Source: Corynespora cassiicola (lineage: Eukaryota > Ascomycota > Dothideomycetes > Pleosporales > Corynesporascaceae). From it: 64,000 nucleotides of DNA. The stretch is taken from assembly GCA_022059125.1 (NCBI GenBank), contig JAEUWY010000001.1:4960001-5024000 (forward strand), read 5' to 3'. Each line of letters begins with the position of its first letter. The stretch's first letter is position 1. A program made the translations under genes and the position numbers. The notes under the pieces were generated by a model. It was given only the letters and a program-made list of their open reading frames with translations. It searched no databases and was not told the DNA's origin. Positions 42,924 to 54,248 of the stretch are shown one piece after another.

Positions 42924-44655
42924 TCATATAGCACCGGTGAGCACATCCCTCCACACCCCGCATCTCCCATCCACCTCTCCCCTTGAAACAACCCTTACTC
43001 CCCCAACCTCGCCTCCCCCCAAAACTCCAACATCCAAATCCTCCGCCCTGCCCAAGAATTTCGCCCCAGTTCCCACACGATTCCACCCAGGCCCCTGCAC
43101 AGGATCCCTGGCAAACCGTGCCCACGCGCCCCTCATAAATGCACTCAGCGCCTCCTGTCCAACCGTAGCATTCCCCCTCTCATACGTCCCAAATACAATT
43201 TTAATCTCGCTCGAGTGATAAGCGCCTGTGTTGTTCACTTGCTGCGTGTTCGGAAACACGCCATCAAACACATATCGCCACGTAGGTATGCCAGCAGCCG
43301 CGGAATCCGCCGTGAACAGCGCGTCCGGGCAGCGGAATGAGACGTCTGTCTCTATGGCTGCGATGGCGTCGTAGGCTGTCGGGAATTCTTTGTCTCCGAT
43401 TGGATATGCATCCGTGATTGCGGACAGGAGTGAAGGGGTTAGGCGCGCGCCGAATGTGGCGTCCAGGTAGGCTGTGAGGTTTGACTGGCCGATGACGAGG
43501 ATGCGGCCTTCATCTCGGGTCGTGCCGCTAAGTATAGGGATTGGAGCGATGTTTCCAGATTTTCGGGTCTGGCCTGGATTGGTGACGAGGGTGCGGTTGT
43601 CGTATACAGGGTTGAAGATTAGGGGTTGGTGCTCTATGATGGATTTGAGGGTTGTGGCGGGGGCGGTGCGCACGCATTCGATCTGACTGGCGCTGTCCGA
43701 GCAGTTTAGTAATGAGACTAGATTGTTCCAGTCTGGGGTACTGTCAACATAAGGCCTTCCTGGAGCTCTGTTTCCACGGTAGGAGAGTTGTCCGCTTTGT
43801 AGGATAGCGGCTCGGAAGGGAGGAGTGGTGTTTCGCCCGTGGCTCGTGAGCAAGGCATCGATGGAGAAGGCTCCTGCAGATTCACCAAAAAGCGTAATTT
43901 TATCTGGATCACCCCCGAACGCGTGTATGTTGCGTTGAACCCAGTCCAGTGCAAGGCGCTGGTCGAGGAAGCCCAGGTTTCGCTCTTGTACGGGGATTTC
44001 GGGGCTGCTAGGGAAACCGAATACTGATAAAGTTAGGTAACTGTTGATTGGAAATATATGGTTCTACGAGCCTACCATTCGTTCGATAATTGGCACTGAC
44101 CACAATGACGTCCTCTTGAGCTGCAAAGTATGATCCGTCATAGAATGGAATACCTGCGTGACCAAACTCAAGACCACCTCCGTAAATCCAAAACAGAACT
44201 GCTCGTCCTTTCCCTGAATATGGAGCAGCGGGGGCAAAAACATTGAGATAAAGACAGTCCTCGCTCTCTTCGGGAGCTGGCTCATTAAAAAGAAGCATTG
44301 TTAGTTGGCGAACTTCCTCGGGATCTTGTTAAGTCAGTCGTCATGAGGCGTTTGTTCTTCGAGCTAGCTATCTGCACGTACAAGCAAATTTCTGGATACA
44401 AGCAGGCTTGGTGGCCTTTACTTCCAAAGGTCGTGGCCATGGCTCTGGTTCCTTGGGAGGCGTAAAGCGCTCAGGTGGTGCCCCAAATGGTATACCGAGG
44501 AACTTATTGACACCTGTTGAAGAGGAAGGAAAGGAAGTTGTAGTTCCTATTACAGCACCCGAATCAATCGTTGCAGTCGGTACATTTGAGGCGGATATCT
44601 GGTTGATCAAGAAACAGAGGCTCAACGCAATACTGGATATTCCGTAGCTATGCAT
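42924..44655 (-). CDS. Secreted type-B carboxylesterase/lipase
   Basis: Serine hydrolase of the alpha/beta fold; substrate unknown. Three exons (44655-44382, 44324-44076, 44023-42924) with introns of 57 and 52 bases give 540 residues. It has an N-terminal signal peptide (about 23 residues, ending near SASN). The oxyanion region is IYGGGLEFG, the EDCLYLNV signature is intact, and the nucleophile motif GESAG lies near residue 219. GTTRDEGR supplies the likely acid, and the catalytic His is in GAYHSSEI near residue 443. Several N-glycosylation sites fit secretion. Splicing restores ACIQKFA-YPEEVRQL and ANYRTN-VFGFPSSPE. The Gly/Val-rich C-terminal 50 residues look less conserved. It lies downstream of the SDR gene on the same strand. 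Confidence 0.94.
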
Positions 44656-45284
44656 GATGTACAGAAAATTGACTCTGGCTCAGGAGAAAAGCCTACAGTC
44701 TTTGTGCTGATTTATATCATTGCATGCCTCCTTCGCTCATCTCACATGTGCAGGCGCCACCTTTTTCGCATCTGATAGCTGCATGTTAGCCTTGCACTGC
44801 ATAACATGAAGCGAGGTCAAAGATAGCTTCATGGTGTACTGAAACGTACGAACTAACATCCCACTTGGCCAAAAAGGGGAATGTTTTAGTGGGCAGCTAA
44901 CGGACAAATGACGGAAGTGTAACTATCGCCTTCATGAGTCGGAGTCGGAACAACCCCAAAGAGTTGGTCAGCGCCTTCGTTCAGTTTGAATGCCTCCGAC
45001 CCCGACAAAGTGTGAAGATTTCGTCTTCCTTGAAGGATTAGTGTCAGAATCCAAGGGATTTGCCTAGGTGCACGCCAATTCTGACAGAAAAACCCCCCTT
45101 TACATAAGCATGTGGCTAGCCTTACGTGATATTAATACGATGTGGCTTTTGGCTTTATTCACGTCGTCTACGACAGCAGCACGTGCTATTTCGTAAAATG
45201 TGGGGAAAGTGGTCCCTATGTACACAGTGACTTTTCCAAGCGTCTCCAGTATGCAATGCGTGGCACTACAGTACCCCCGTGCGC
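44656..45284. promoter_or_regulatory. Intergenic: carboxylesterase promoter, SDR 3' region
   Basis: Both flanking genes are on the minus strand. No gene seen. Confidence 0.6.
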
Positions 45285-46275
45285 TCAGATTTTTGGCTTG
45301 GCCGGGAACTCCGAGTCTATCCTGTTGAACAGCGGTGCCTTTCGTCCGCCTCGGAAAAGGTCAACCATTTCTTTCGTCATCCATTGCTCTCGGGACTTTG
45401 CTAAGCCCCTCTCCAAATCCACAAACCTGTCGGCCTGAACAAAGATGCCGGCACCATTAGCAGCTGAGCCTTCATTGAAAAGCCAGCAAACGGCAAGAGC
45501 GATGGATTCGGGCTTGTTGATGGGGACTCCGGCCTTGGCCATCTCGTCTGCCCAAGCTTGGGCGGTCATTCCTGTTTCCCGGTTGCCGGACGAAATGATG
45601 GGAGTTACTGTGATGGCCGGTGCGACCACAGAAATGGCAATATTGACCTTGGCACACTCTTGTTTCAAGGCGCGCATCAAGCCGACAACACCTGCCTGCA
45701 ATCAATACCCGCATCATGGTTGGGACTTTTCCACACTTACCATGCTTTGCGGCGGAGTACAGAGGCGCACCTGCACTGGCGAGATAACCTGCCAACGAGG
45801 CCGTAAGAGTAATCTGTCCACCCTCTTTGTTCTTCCTCAAATAGTGGATTGCGAGCTTGGTGGTGTCACTTGCGGCATCCATGTCAATATTCAGGACCCT
45901 CCTGTCTGGCTCTTTCAATTTGCCGTCGGCATCGAGATCATCTGTGAAGAATTGGTCTTTGTACTCTGCTATTCCAGCATTAACAAAGACAGCGTCAATC
46001 CTTCCGAACTTTGCGTAAGCAGCCTCGAAACCAGCGCGCTGGTCGTTCCACGATGTGATGTTGCACTTGTGCACTAACAGGCGCGACGAGTCATGCTTGA
46101 ATGCCGTAGGTGGCCCATTGAGGTCTATCAGGACAAGGTTGTGCAACGGGTTCAGTTGTGAGAGTAGTGTTGCTGTCGCCAATCCTATTCCCGAGCCGCC
46201 GCCGGTTATGACGATGGTTTTGGGAGTAGACTTGAGGGCGGAGAAACGTGAAGCATCTGGCTGGAAAAGAGACAT
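45285..46275 (-). CDS. Short-chain dehydrogenase/reductase (SDR)
   Basis: NAD(P)-dependent oxidoreductase of the classical SDR type; substrate unknown. Two exons (46275-45741, 45691-45285) with a 49-base intron give 313 residues. The cofactor loop TGGGSGIG is near residue 25, followed by VNAG, the catalytic Ser in ITLTASLAGYL and the YSAAK catalytic Tyr/Lys. The exon junction falls right after the catalytic lysine and restores SAAKHG-VVGLMRALKQE; the acceptor is the second of two nearby AGs (GCAGGCAG). The form LVLIDLNGPP after strand 2 suggests NAD rather than NADP preference. It starts back-to-back with the p24 gene (622 bases between starts). Confidence 0.93.
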
Positions 46276-46897
46276 TGTGGTTTCTTTGAAATGAATGTTT
46301 TATGGTAAGATGCGAGAGCTACGGGTTTTGAGAGAAGCATAGGCTAAGAAGAACAGAAACGGTGGTGTCCGGCTGCATCGTAATGTACGGTCCCCCAGAT
46401 CTTTACCTAGGTTAGAAGCTGGGGCGTCCAAGCTCTAAGCGGGGTCGGCTTGTCGGGCGGCACGAATAACTCGATGTTAAACAAGTTGCGCGCTCAGCGC
46501 CAGTCCCAATGCTGACTCGACTTGACTTGTACAGAGACTCGGCCTGCTTCGGAATGCCTGCCTCCATTGGCGGAATGGGGCTGATATTCCTTGAGAGCCA
46601 AAGATAGCTTCCTTGACAAATGATGATAATCTGAAGGTGCTCCAACCAATTTCCACGTTTGAATTTTCATGATATCCATGGAGCTCAATTGCCAGCAGCC
46701 GACCCGGAGACGACGAGTAGATCCGGGTGCATTCAGATGGTGGGGTGGAAGGGGTTCGCGACACGTGCCAAGCTAGCCATATTCGGAACCTACACTTGGC
46801 GACACGGTTTCTCGACTTCGACATATTCAATCCCGAAGCACGACACGACAACTCCGCGCCGCAACTGATTTCTCGCGGGGGACTTTGAATTTTCAAC
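46276..46897. promoter_or_regulatory. Divergent promoter of SDR and p24 genes
   Basis: Between divergent start codons. No gene or clear element seen. Confidence 0.5.
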
Positions 46898-47711
46898 ATG
46901 TGGAAGCCGTCCGTACTCCTCGCCGCTGCCCTCGCGGTCCCATCCCAGGCCCTTCACTTCTTCATCGATGGTGCGGTCCAGAAGTGCTTCTTCGAGGAGC
47001 TCCCAAAGGACACTTTGGTCGTAGGTAAGGCAGACATCCACCCCGATCGCCCTATTCTTGCGCGTCAGGAATCTCATGCCCGAATTGCCCACTGACTGAC
47101 CCCGCTAGGCCACTACGATGCTAAGGTGTGGGATGACCAGACCAAGAGCTACCTGTCCAAACCGGACGTTGGCGTCTTCATCACCGTAGAGGAGACTTTT
47201 GACAACAACCACCGCGTTGTCGCGCAACGTGGCGCAAGCAAGGGCCGCTTCACCTTCTCCGCCGCCGACTCGGGCGAGCACCGTCTTTGCGTAACCCCCC
47301 AGAATGTACAGTCCAACGGCGGTTGGCTAAGCGGCAGCGGCATTCACGGCACCGTCAAGTTTGAGTTGGACATGGCAATTGGCGAGACCAGCAAGATTGA
47401 GAGCACGGACAAGGGCAAAATTGATGACATCCTCCAGAAGGTCAGGGACCTGAACAGCAGGCTGCAGGACATCCGGAGAGAACAGGTCTTCCAGCGTGTA
47501 CGTTGCGCCGCCACCATTACCACGACGAACAACATGTGGCTGTGTACTGACTTTTTCACAGGAACGCGAGGCCGAGTTCCGGGACCAGTCCGAAACCACA
47601 AACGCTCGCGTCGTCCGATGGACGCTGATCCAGCTCGCCGTCCTCGGCATCACCTGCGCATGGCAGCTGTCGCATTTGCGGGCCTTCTTCATCAAGCAAA
47701 AGCTTACTTAA
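46898..47711 (+). CDS. p24/emp24-GP25L family ER-Golgi cargo receptor (Erp1-like)
   Basis: Three exons (46898-47024, 47109-47497, 47562-47711) with introns of 84 and 64 bases give 221 residues, normal for p24 proteins. The order is: signal peptide (about 19 residues, ending SQA); GOLD domain with a conserved Cys pair (CFFEELPKDTLVVG-HY and HRLCVTPQN); coiled coil (KIDDILQKVRDLNSRLQDIRREQ); one C-terminal TM (WTLIQLAVLGITCAWQL); cytosolic tail FFIKQKLT with an FF-type COPII signal and basic residues. p24 proteins load cargo, including GPI-anchored proteins, into COPII vesicles. The LHFFIDGAVQKCFFEE start is closest to the p24-alpha (Erp1/5/6) group. Confidence 0.94.
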
Positions 47712-49368
47712 ACGGCGTTGGATCGGAAAGAGTCGACTTGGGGCGCGATACCACACCATGGCGGAACAATGGGTCTGGCAGTTTGGTTGCATGCATGCTT
47801 TGTACTGTAGGATTTGGCGTTGAAAACCGGAATGAACTAGCGCTTGTCTTAGAAATGAAGCACGTTATCATGTTACTTGAAGGAGTGGTGCAGTTGTACT
47901 CTACTGCTGGGAAGCCGAGTATTAGACTCGATATCAGACAGAAGCTACATCAAGGTTAGGCTCCCAGATCGGGGGAATCAAGAGGCGCAAATTGGACCGC
48001 GGCGAAGGCTATGCAGACATGTTCAGTCCAATCCACACTCGCGAAGCACCACGTTCACAAGATGGTAGATATGCGCTTTATGGTCAACAACTTGTGAGAG
48101 TGGGCTGCCGTCGACGCGCATGGCAGCGGTATCATGTTGCTAAGAAAACCTATAAGCATCACTTCGCTGCATCACATCACAACATACGTGGACACAAGCA
48201 AGGATGTGACTTCTTTTTTAGATAATCACACGAGGCAACTAAGCTGCTAAATACCAAAAGCACCAACAACTACTACATTGCTTGTTTAGATTACAAGTCA
48301 ATAAACGTACGCATAGAGAGAGGTTTTCATACCATAGCAGTTTTTGGGGATAAAAAAGCTATAGAAAAGAGGGGCTTTTGTACCCACCTAGGTAGGGCCG
48401 AGGACAGTATTGTTCATCCCATGATTAAATATGTCTTCCACTTTCCTACCTAGGTAGGTAGGTGGTATTCACCACTCTTATACCCAAGTTCAATATAAGC
48501 TGCGGAAATTAGTCCTCAAGCCAGTTTATCTTTTTTAGAAACATGAGATAAAAATGTTAAGAAAAAAAGCGCATAGAGCATAACCTTAGATAAGTCGCCT
48601 GTGCCTAACGGTGCCAGTTATAAACTGGGTTGGGCTACATGCTACCCAGATATCTATCAGGAGAATTGCCTATCTAAATTGATAAATCTTTTAGAGAAGT
48701 TACATAATATAAAAGGATAACAATATCTTCGCTTAGTTAGCATGACATACTCATAATCGCGCTTTTCCTATAGATTGTGTGGTATTTGTGGATGCCAACT
48801 GGGATGAGTATCTAAGTCCATCCTCTCCAATTATATTGACATCTAAGTGATCTGGTAGCAATTATACATGATAGAACAAGTATCAAATAGCCCCCATCCT
48901 TGATCTTCTGTTGCACAAAGAACCGACCATGAGTTTGCACGTCGCAGTCAAAGCACAGGACAAACGCTGGCTGAGCACTGATTGAACAGTCACACTGAAA
49001 GATCGCCACTCTTCCAGAAGGTCAGCTGACCAATTTGTGGAATACTTAAGCTTGATTATCGTGTTCATTCCCATACCACCATCCCCAACTTCTTCCACTA
49101 ACAGTTGCTGGCCAAACTACCTGAAAACTAAACGATATTCTTGGTCTTTCCTCACGAACTAAGAACTGAGATCACGGTTTCGTTCAGGTGAAAGAGTGAG
49201 GTAATTATATGTAAACTCGCTGCTATACCCAGCTAATACTTGTAATCCAGTGCTCGACAGACTCAGGTTGCTGAACTAGCCCAATCTCCCTTGGATCTGG
49301 ATCGAACCTAGAGATTCTTCAAAGCCGCTATCGAGATACTCGCTTTTTTGCAACTGTAACCATCCCTG
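47712..49368. other. Gene-free, AT-rich spacer
   Basis: From about 48,230 to 49,100 the DNA is AT-rich with stops in all frames and short CTAGGTAGG repeats (around 48,390-48,465). No transposon ends or proteins recognised. The final 200 bases should hold the amidase promoter. Confidence 0.5.
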
Positions 49369-51344
49369 ATGCCCCCCAATGCCATATCCGTGTTGACGGC
49401 GGATGCCGTGCAACTACAAAACCTACTGCAGCGTGGTCAAGTTGACAGCATGACGCTGATCGAGGCCTACTTGGATCAAATAAACAAACACGATGACTAC
49501 CTGCATGCTATGATTCAGCTGGCTCCATTACCTTTGTTGCAGCGTAGGGCTATGAAGCTGGATAAGGAACGCAAAGAAGGAAGAGTACGAGGTCCTTTAC
49601 ATGGGATTCCCATCATAATCAAGGTAAATTTTAACCTTAATATTCATCTACTTGATCCTTTTTCCTAACAGCCTCAGGATAACATTGCAACCCATCCAGA
49701 TCTTGGCCTACAAACTACCGCTGGAAGCCTAGCTTTGTTGTCTTCCAGGCGAGGAAATGCCCGAGTTGTAGATTTAGTATGTATTGGATGTATATTGGAG
49801 CGAATACTGCTGATAAGAGCTAGCTGATCGAAGCTGGTGCAATCATCTTGGGAAAATCTAACTTGACTGTGAGTACCCATTTGCTTGGTCCATGCAAGGC
49901 TGACATTGCAAGGAACTATCCAATTTCAAGTACGAAGTAAGTGTATGAATAGTTAAACAAAAGCTAATGGTAAATAGAGGAGAATCACTCACAAGCGGAT
50001 GGTCTGCAGTAGGAGGGCAGGTCCAATCAGCATACGTACGCAACGGGTTGGATCCGCACGACTCACACGTAGGTCATAGTGTAAGTATACATGTTATAAT
50101 AAATGAACTTAGCTAAAAAGTAAACTAGACTCCCTCAGGCTCATCCTCAGGCTCTGCGGTAGGAGTATCTGCGGGATATTCGCCGCTTGCCATAGGAACA
50201 GAGACAGACGGCTCCTTGACCTCTCCATCTGGCCGTGCTGCTCTTTACACCATCAAACCGACTATTGGGATAGTTCCTCAGGCTGGAATTGTTCCAGTCT
50301 CTCACAGATTTGACTCAGCGGGTCCAATGACCAAGACTGTTCACGATCTTGCCGTTCTGTTAGACGTGATCTCTGAACGCGGCAATAGTTCCAGCAATGA
50401 TGAAAGCTTTACATCCAACCTCCAAGATTCATGGGGCAACATTTCAGTCGCAACACTTGATCCAGAAATTTGGAGCCATCCAAATATTAAGCCTGTACAA
50501 GAAGCTACGGAGCAGATAGTAAGAATCCATAACGGGATGAAGAGTTTACCAAATATCTAACAGTAACAGAACCGGGAAATACGTGGCGCATATCAAAAGA
50601 TCAAGTCACTGGCGAAGAACTATGTGGAGAATGCCCCGTTGATTACTAAGGAAAAAATCGCTCTGCATGGTAACGATAGCCTAGGACTGGTAATGCGTAA
50701 GCGTAGATCCCCTTCTCGTGAAAATTATTCAATTAATGATACAGTCGCCGATTTTAAGAGAGATATGAATACCTACCTGCGTGATCTTGATGTGAGTGAT
50801 GTTCGCAGTATCAAAGAACTAATCGAGTTCAACAATCAACACAAGGAGAAAGAACTCCCACTAGGTATGAGCCAACATGCCCTTTGTGCGCAACCCGCTG
50901 ATGAATCAGGGAATGATAACCAAAGAAGATTGATCGCTGCAGATGAACAGCAATTGCGTGACGGTGAATATGGGGCTCACGTCTGGCATATGTGTCAACT
51001 ATCGAGGGAAAGTGTGAGAACGATTCTCGAAGCCAACAATGTAGACGTCATAATTGGGCCAACTGACAGCAAGCTCTCGGGAATAGCAGCTTGCGCTGGT
51101 ATGTTCTAATAAATGATACAAACGACAGAAACAAATGTTGATCGTAAAAGGTTACCCAATCGCACAAGCACCACTTTCATACCTGGATTACAACGGCAGG
51201 CCCTTTGGAGTTTCCATATTGGCTAAAGGAGGTGATGATGCTCTACTAGTAAGGGTACTCAGTGCCTGGGAGGCTACGTTCCCGGCTCGGAAGCCGCCGC
51301 CATCGCTGGAAAAATCCTCGGTAGTGATTCAAATCCCAAAGTAA
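49369..51344 (+). CDS. Amidase-signature family enzyme (nine exons)
   Basis: Hydrolyses an unknown amide. Nine exons (49369-49623, 49678-49776, 49824-49868, 49913-49929, 49978-50068, 50129-50518, 50570-50864, 50910-51098, 51151-51344) join in one frame to 524 residues. The Ser-cisSer-Lys triad is present: Lys in GIPIIIKDN (residue 85), the cis-Ser in [12 protein letters not shown] (about residue 174) and the nucleophile in IGTETDGSL (about residue 198). Further family marks are [26 protein letters not shown] and [12 protein letters not shown]. The C-terminal part ([18 protein letters not shown]) is like fungal amidases. There is no signal peptide. Exon 4 is only 17 bases and introns are 44-60. 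The 50865-50909 intron is the least certain; it could instead be read through in frame. Confidence 0.9.
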
Positions 51345-51467
51345 CCCCACGACAGACAACGAAAAGCTTGGAAAGGGGCATTTCATTGGAGTAGTATAGA
51401 TGAGTTGTTTTTATTAGCCAAATTTTCTTTGAGTACTTTACTGTGTCTACTTATCTCCTTGAGCTTT

Positions 51468-51965
51468 TCACTTCTGTACCTCCTTAAGTAAATCTCCAAA
51501 ATCCTCCAGGCCTTTAGCCTCCATCTCCTTGAAGTACTCTAGCCTCTCATCGATCCATGCTTCTTCACATCCAGCTTCCGAAATCGCCATGCCGCCTTTC
51601 CTCATCGCAATCATTGGCTTGAAGCTCACGAAAATCAGTCTCTTTTCCGGATCCTCAATGCTCCCTCCAACAACCTCATACCACACCTTTTCGATCTGGG
51701 CAGCTAACTCGTCAAAATCGGCTTTGGAACGGGCTGATGATACGCGAACTGTGGCTATAATTCGGTTTTCAGCCTTCAGGTGAGCCTTTCCAGCGATGAA
51801 ATAGGTAGGTGTCTCGTTGGAAGGGTTTTGAGGTGTGAATTTGACGTGAACGAAGAATGCAGGCGTGGTGAACTTGGTGCAGTGAAGCTCGGTTATTTTC
51901 TTCGCAAGGGACTCGGTTTCAGAATTTGTGAGAGGTAATGAGTGGTGGATCTCGTAGAATGGCAT
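51468..51965 (-). CDS. Tautomerase_3 family protein (cis-CaaD-like)
   Basis: Single exon, 165 residues. It begins MPFYEIHHSLPLT, giving the N-terminal proline that serves as catalytic base once Met is removed in the tautomerase superfamily. The following KKITELHCTKFTTPAFFVHVKF and RIIATVRVSSARSK fit the fungal Tautomerase_3 family, whose characterised relative cis-3-chloroacrylic acid dehalogenase is about 149 residues. Natural substrate unknown. It faces the amidase gene tail to tail (123 bases apart) and follows the P450 on the same strand. A non-catalytic role cannot be excluded. Confidence 0.88.
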   Translation of the reverse strand: MPFYEIHHSLPLTNSETESLAKKITELHCTKFTTPAFFVHVKFTPQNPSNETPTYFIAGKAHLKAENRIIATVRVSSARSKADFDELAAQIEKVWYEVVGGSIEDPEKRLIFVSFKPMIAMRKGGMAISEAGCEEAWIDERLEYFKEMEAKGLEDFGDLLKEVQK

Positions 51966-52434
51966 CTTCTTTTCGCGATCTTAAATCTGTAGACTGGAAG
52001 TCTGCAGGCTTTAATCAGATAGCACGGCAGTGATGCTTTGCAGAGAGTAGAGAATGTGGCGTTATTTGGCCGATTATATGAACTAACACGTTTTTGATAA
52101 ACTCGGATCTTAAGTAGGCATCTAAGGGTAGGCCCTCGATTAGACCCGAGGTAGTTTTCAAGTGAGGAGAGGTGGACGCATCATTAGTAAGTTGAGTAAT
52201 CTCAACAACGTCACTTCAATCTTTCGCCCCACTATGATTGGTTGATCGGAATTCGGGTGCTATTGCCTCAAAATCAGATAGCTGGTAATAATTGTATTAT
52301 ATTCAGATTGTGTTGATTTCTAGTTGACTAATTGCTGATGACTTCCTTTGTAGCTCTGGTCAATGTCACGTGCTATTATAAAAGCGGAGACATTCTTAGC
52401 TATGATCCTGCCCCTCGTTACTCTTTTAGTTTCC
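51966..52434. promoter_or_regulatory. Intergenic: tautomerase promoter, P450 3' region
   Basis: AT-leaning DNA without a gene; both flanking genes are on the minus strand. Confidence 0.55.
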
Positions 52435-54248
52435 TTAGTCTAGCGATCTCAGTGTAACATAGCATTGACGAGGCCTGCGTGTCAATCCATCGAACGCCCC
52501 ATACCCCGAGAGGTTTTCCGGGCATGGAAGAAGCTCGAAGTTCCACACGATAAGGGTAATCAAGGTCTTCAGCTGTATATATCCGAGACGTTTCCCGAAG
52601 CATGCTCTGACACCTAAGCCAAATGGCATAGTAGGCCCAGCAGTTGGATTGAAACTGAGGTTACCATCGCCATCTTCTGTGAGCCATCTCTCCGGTTTGA
52701 ATAAGCCCACATCCTCTGTATCCCACTTTCTGATGCCCTGTTTGTTGACAGCTGTCCGAGAAGATTCGTGACGAGTAGATTCCTCGATTTCGAAAGATGG
52801 CTTGGTGAAGTCTGGTCCTGCGCTCATCATCATGATGCTCGTTCCCTTTGGAATGTGGTGGCCTAGGAGCGTTGTATCCTGATTACTTGTTCTTTGAAGA
52901 ATTGGAATGGGAGTGGCGAGACGAAGAATTTCCTCCACTGCTGCATCAAGATGTGGAATCGGCAACCCCGTGATCTCTCCAATATTGGGTAAGCGGGATT
53001 CTACCACTGCAGCCTTGTGGTGTTCCCTCAGCACGCTTCTGAGCTTCTTTTGCTCGGAGGGATTGTCCGCTAGAAACTTCAAACCCCAGCTGATTGTCGT
53101 GCTAGTCGTATCGACTCCTGCTATTACGGAGCCAAGAATCTTGATATGATGAATTAGTGAGATTCAGTTGATTCTTGGGGCATACGCACCTCATCTCTCA
53201 TTACTGACGACCAGAAAACTGGGCTTCTTCCTTCCTTTTCTGCATATTGGCGCTCTCGGTTGACCAACAAATCAACTGCACCTTTGAAATAACCGTCCTT
53301 GTCTTTGTATTTTTCCCCATGAAGACGATCGACAGCCATATCGAATTGTTTCTTGATATAATCTTCTCTTATGCGAATTAATTTAGCTTCCGAAGGCAAT
53401 TTCGACCTTAGCCACCAGTGTAAGCCTGGGCAGAGGCCTTGAATCTCTTCGATATGAATCGAAGCTACCAATGTGGCGTGAACAGCCTCGTTCAAATCAG
53501 CATGCCCCAGATCGATCGCACCATCTATTGCCTTCTCACGCATTTCCTGTCGCTGCTGATCGCTGAATGACTTGAGACGCTGGATTTGAGGAGGGGTAGC
53601 TCGATGCAGAAAATAAGGCCCAAAGCTGAAATCCAGGACAGCATCAAGGGATGCATGGTGAATATCTTTTTCGGCTTCGAAAGATCTTCCGTTCGCAATT
53701 TGCGCTTTTAGTCTCCAAAGCTCGATCAAATTCAGGGCGCCAGAATAGATGTTGGGAGTCGCAACGTTGTGTAGGAAGTTAGGGGACATAAGATCTTGTA
53801 CAAGTCTTCGCTGAGACTTCCAGATTGCATTGGTTTTTTGGTTTATGTGATGATATGGGATCATCGTTGATAGTATTTCTATCACCATATCGGCGCGGTC
53901 CCACTCCTTCCTCCGTACCATGATATCCTGACTTTCACGAAAGTCCGTAAGAATCAACAACGGCTTCGCATAGGGTGCCAGGAATAGTTGAAAGAGAGGG
54001 CTTGAATGAGAACGCCCTAGTTTTTGGGTCCATCCAACCCAATCTAGCCGTCCGTCTGGAGCTGTTTCTTGCATAAGCTCAGGAATATCACCAAAGAAGG
54101 ACTTCGTGGCCGCTCCATTGTATGGAATTCCTGGAATGGGCTTGGGGAATCCTCTTCGATACAAAATCCATATCAAAAGTACCCCGAAGATGGCAACGTA
54201 TATACCTAGGTGGGGAATTTGTGATAAACCGGAAAATGTTGAGCTCAT
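52435..54248 (-). CDS. Cytochrome P450 monooxygenase
   Basis: Haem-thiolate oxygenase, ER-anchored by an N-terminal TM (LGIYVAIFGVLLIWILY). Two exons (54248-53190, 53139-52435) with a 50-base intron give 587 residues, long for a fungal P450. The intron sits just before the I-helix and its removal restores MRDE-ILGSVIAGVDTTST. Key motifs are AGVDTT (oxygen-binding), EEILRL (ExxR), FKPERWL (PERF type) and the haem loop PFGLGVRACFGKRLG with the axial Cys near residue 527. An acidic/basic insert before FKPERW (EESTRHESSRTAVNKQG) occurs in a class of fungal P450s of unknown substrate. The family number cannot be given without a search. Confidence 0.95.

Noticed and set aside
49280..49310. GGATCGAACC resembling a tRNA B box
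   Set aside because: No matching A box, no cloverleaf arms and no acceptor stem around it.
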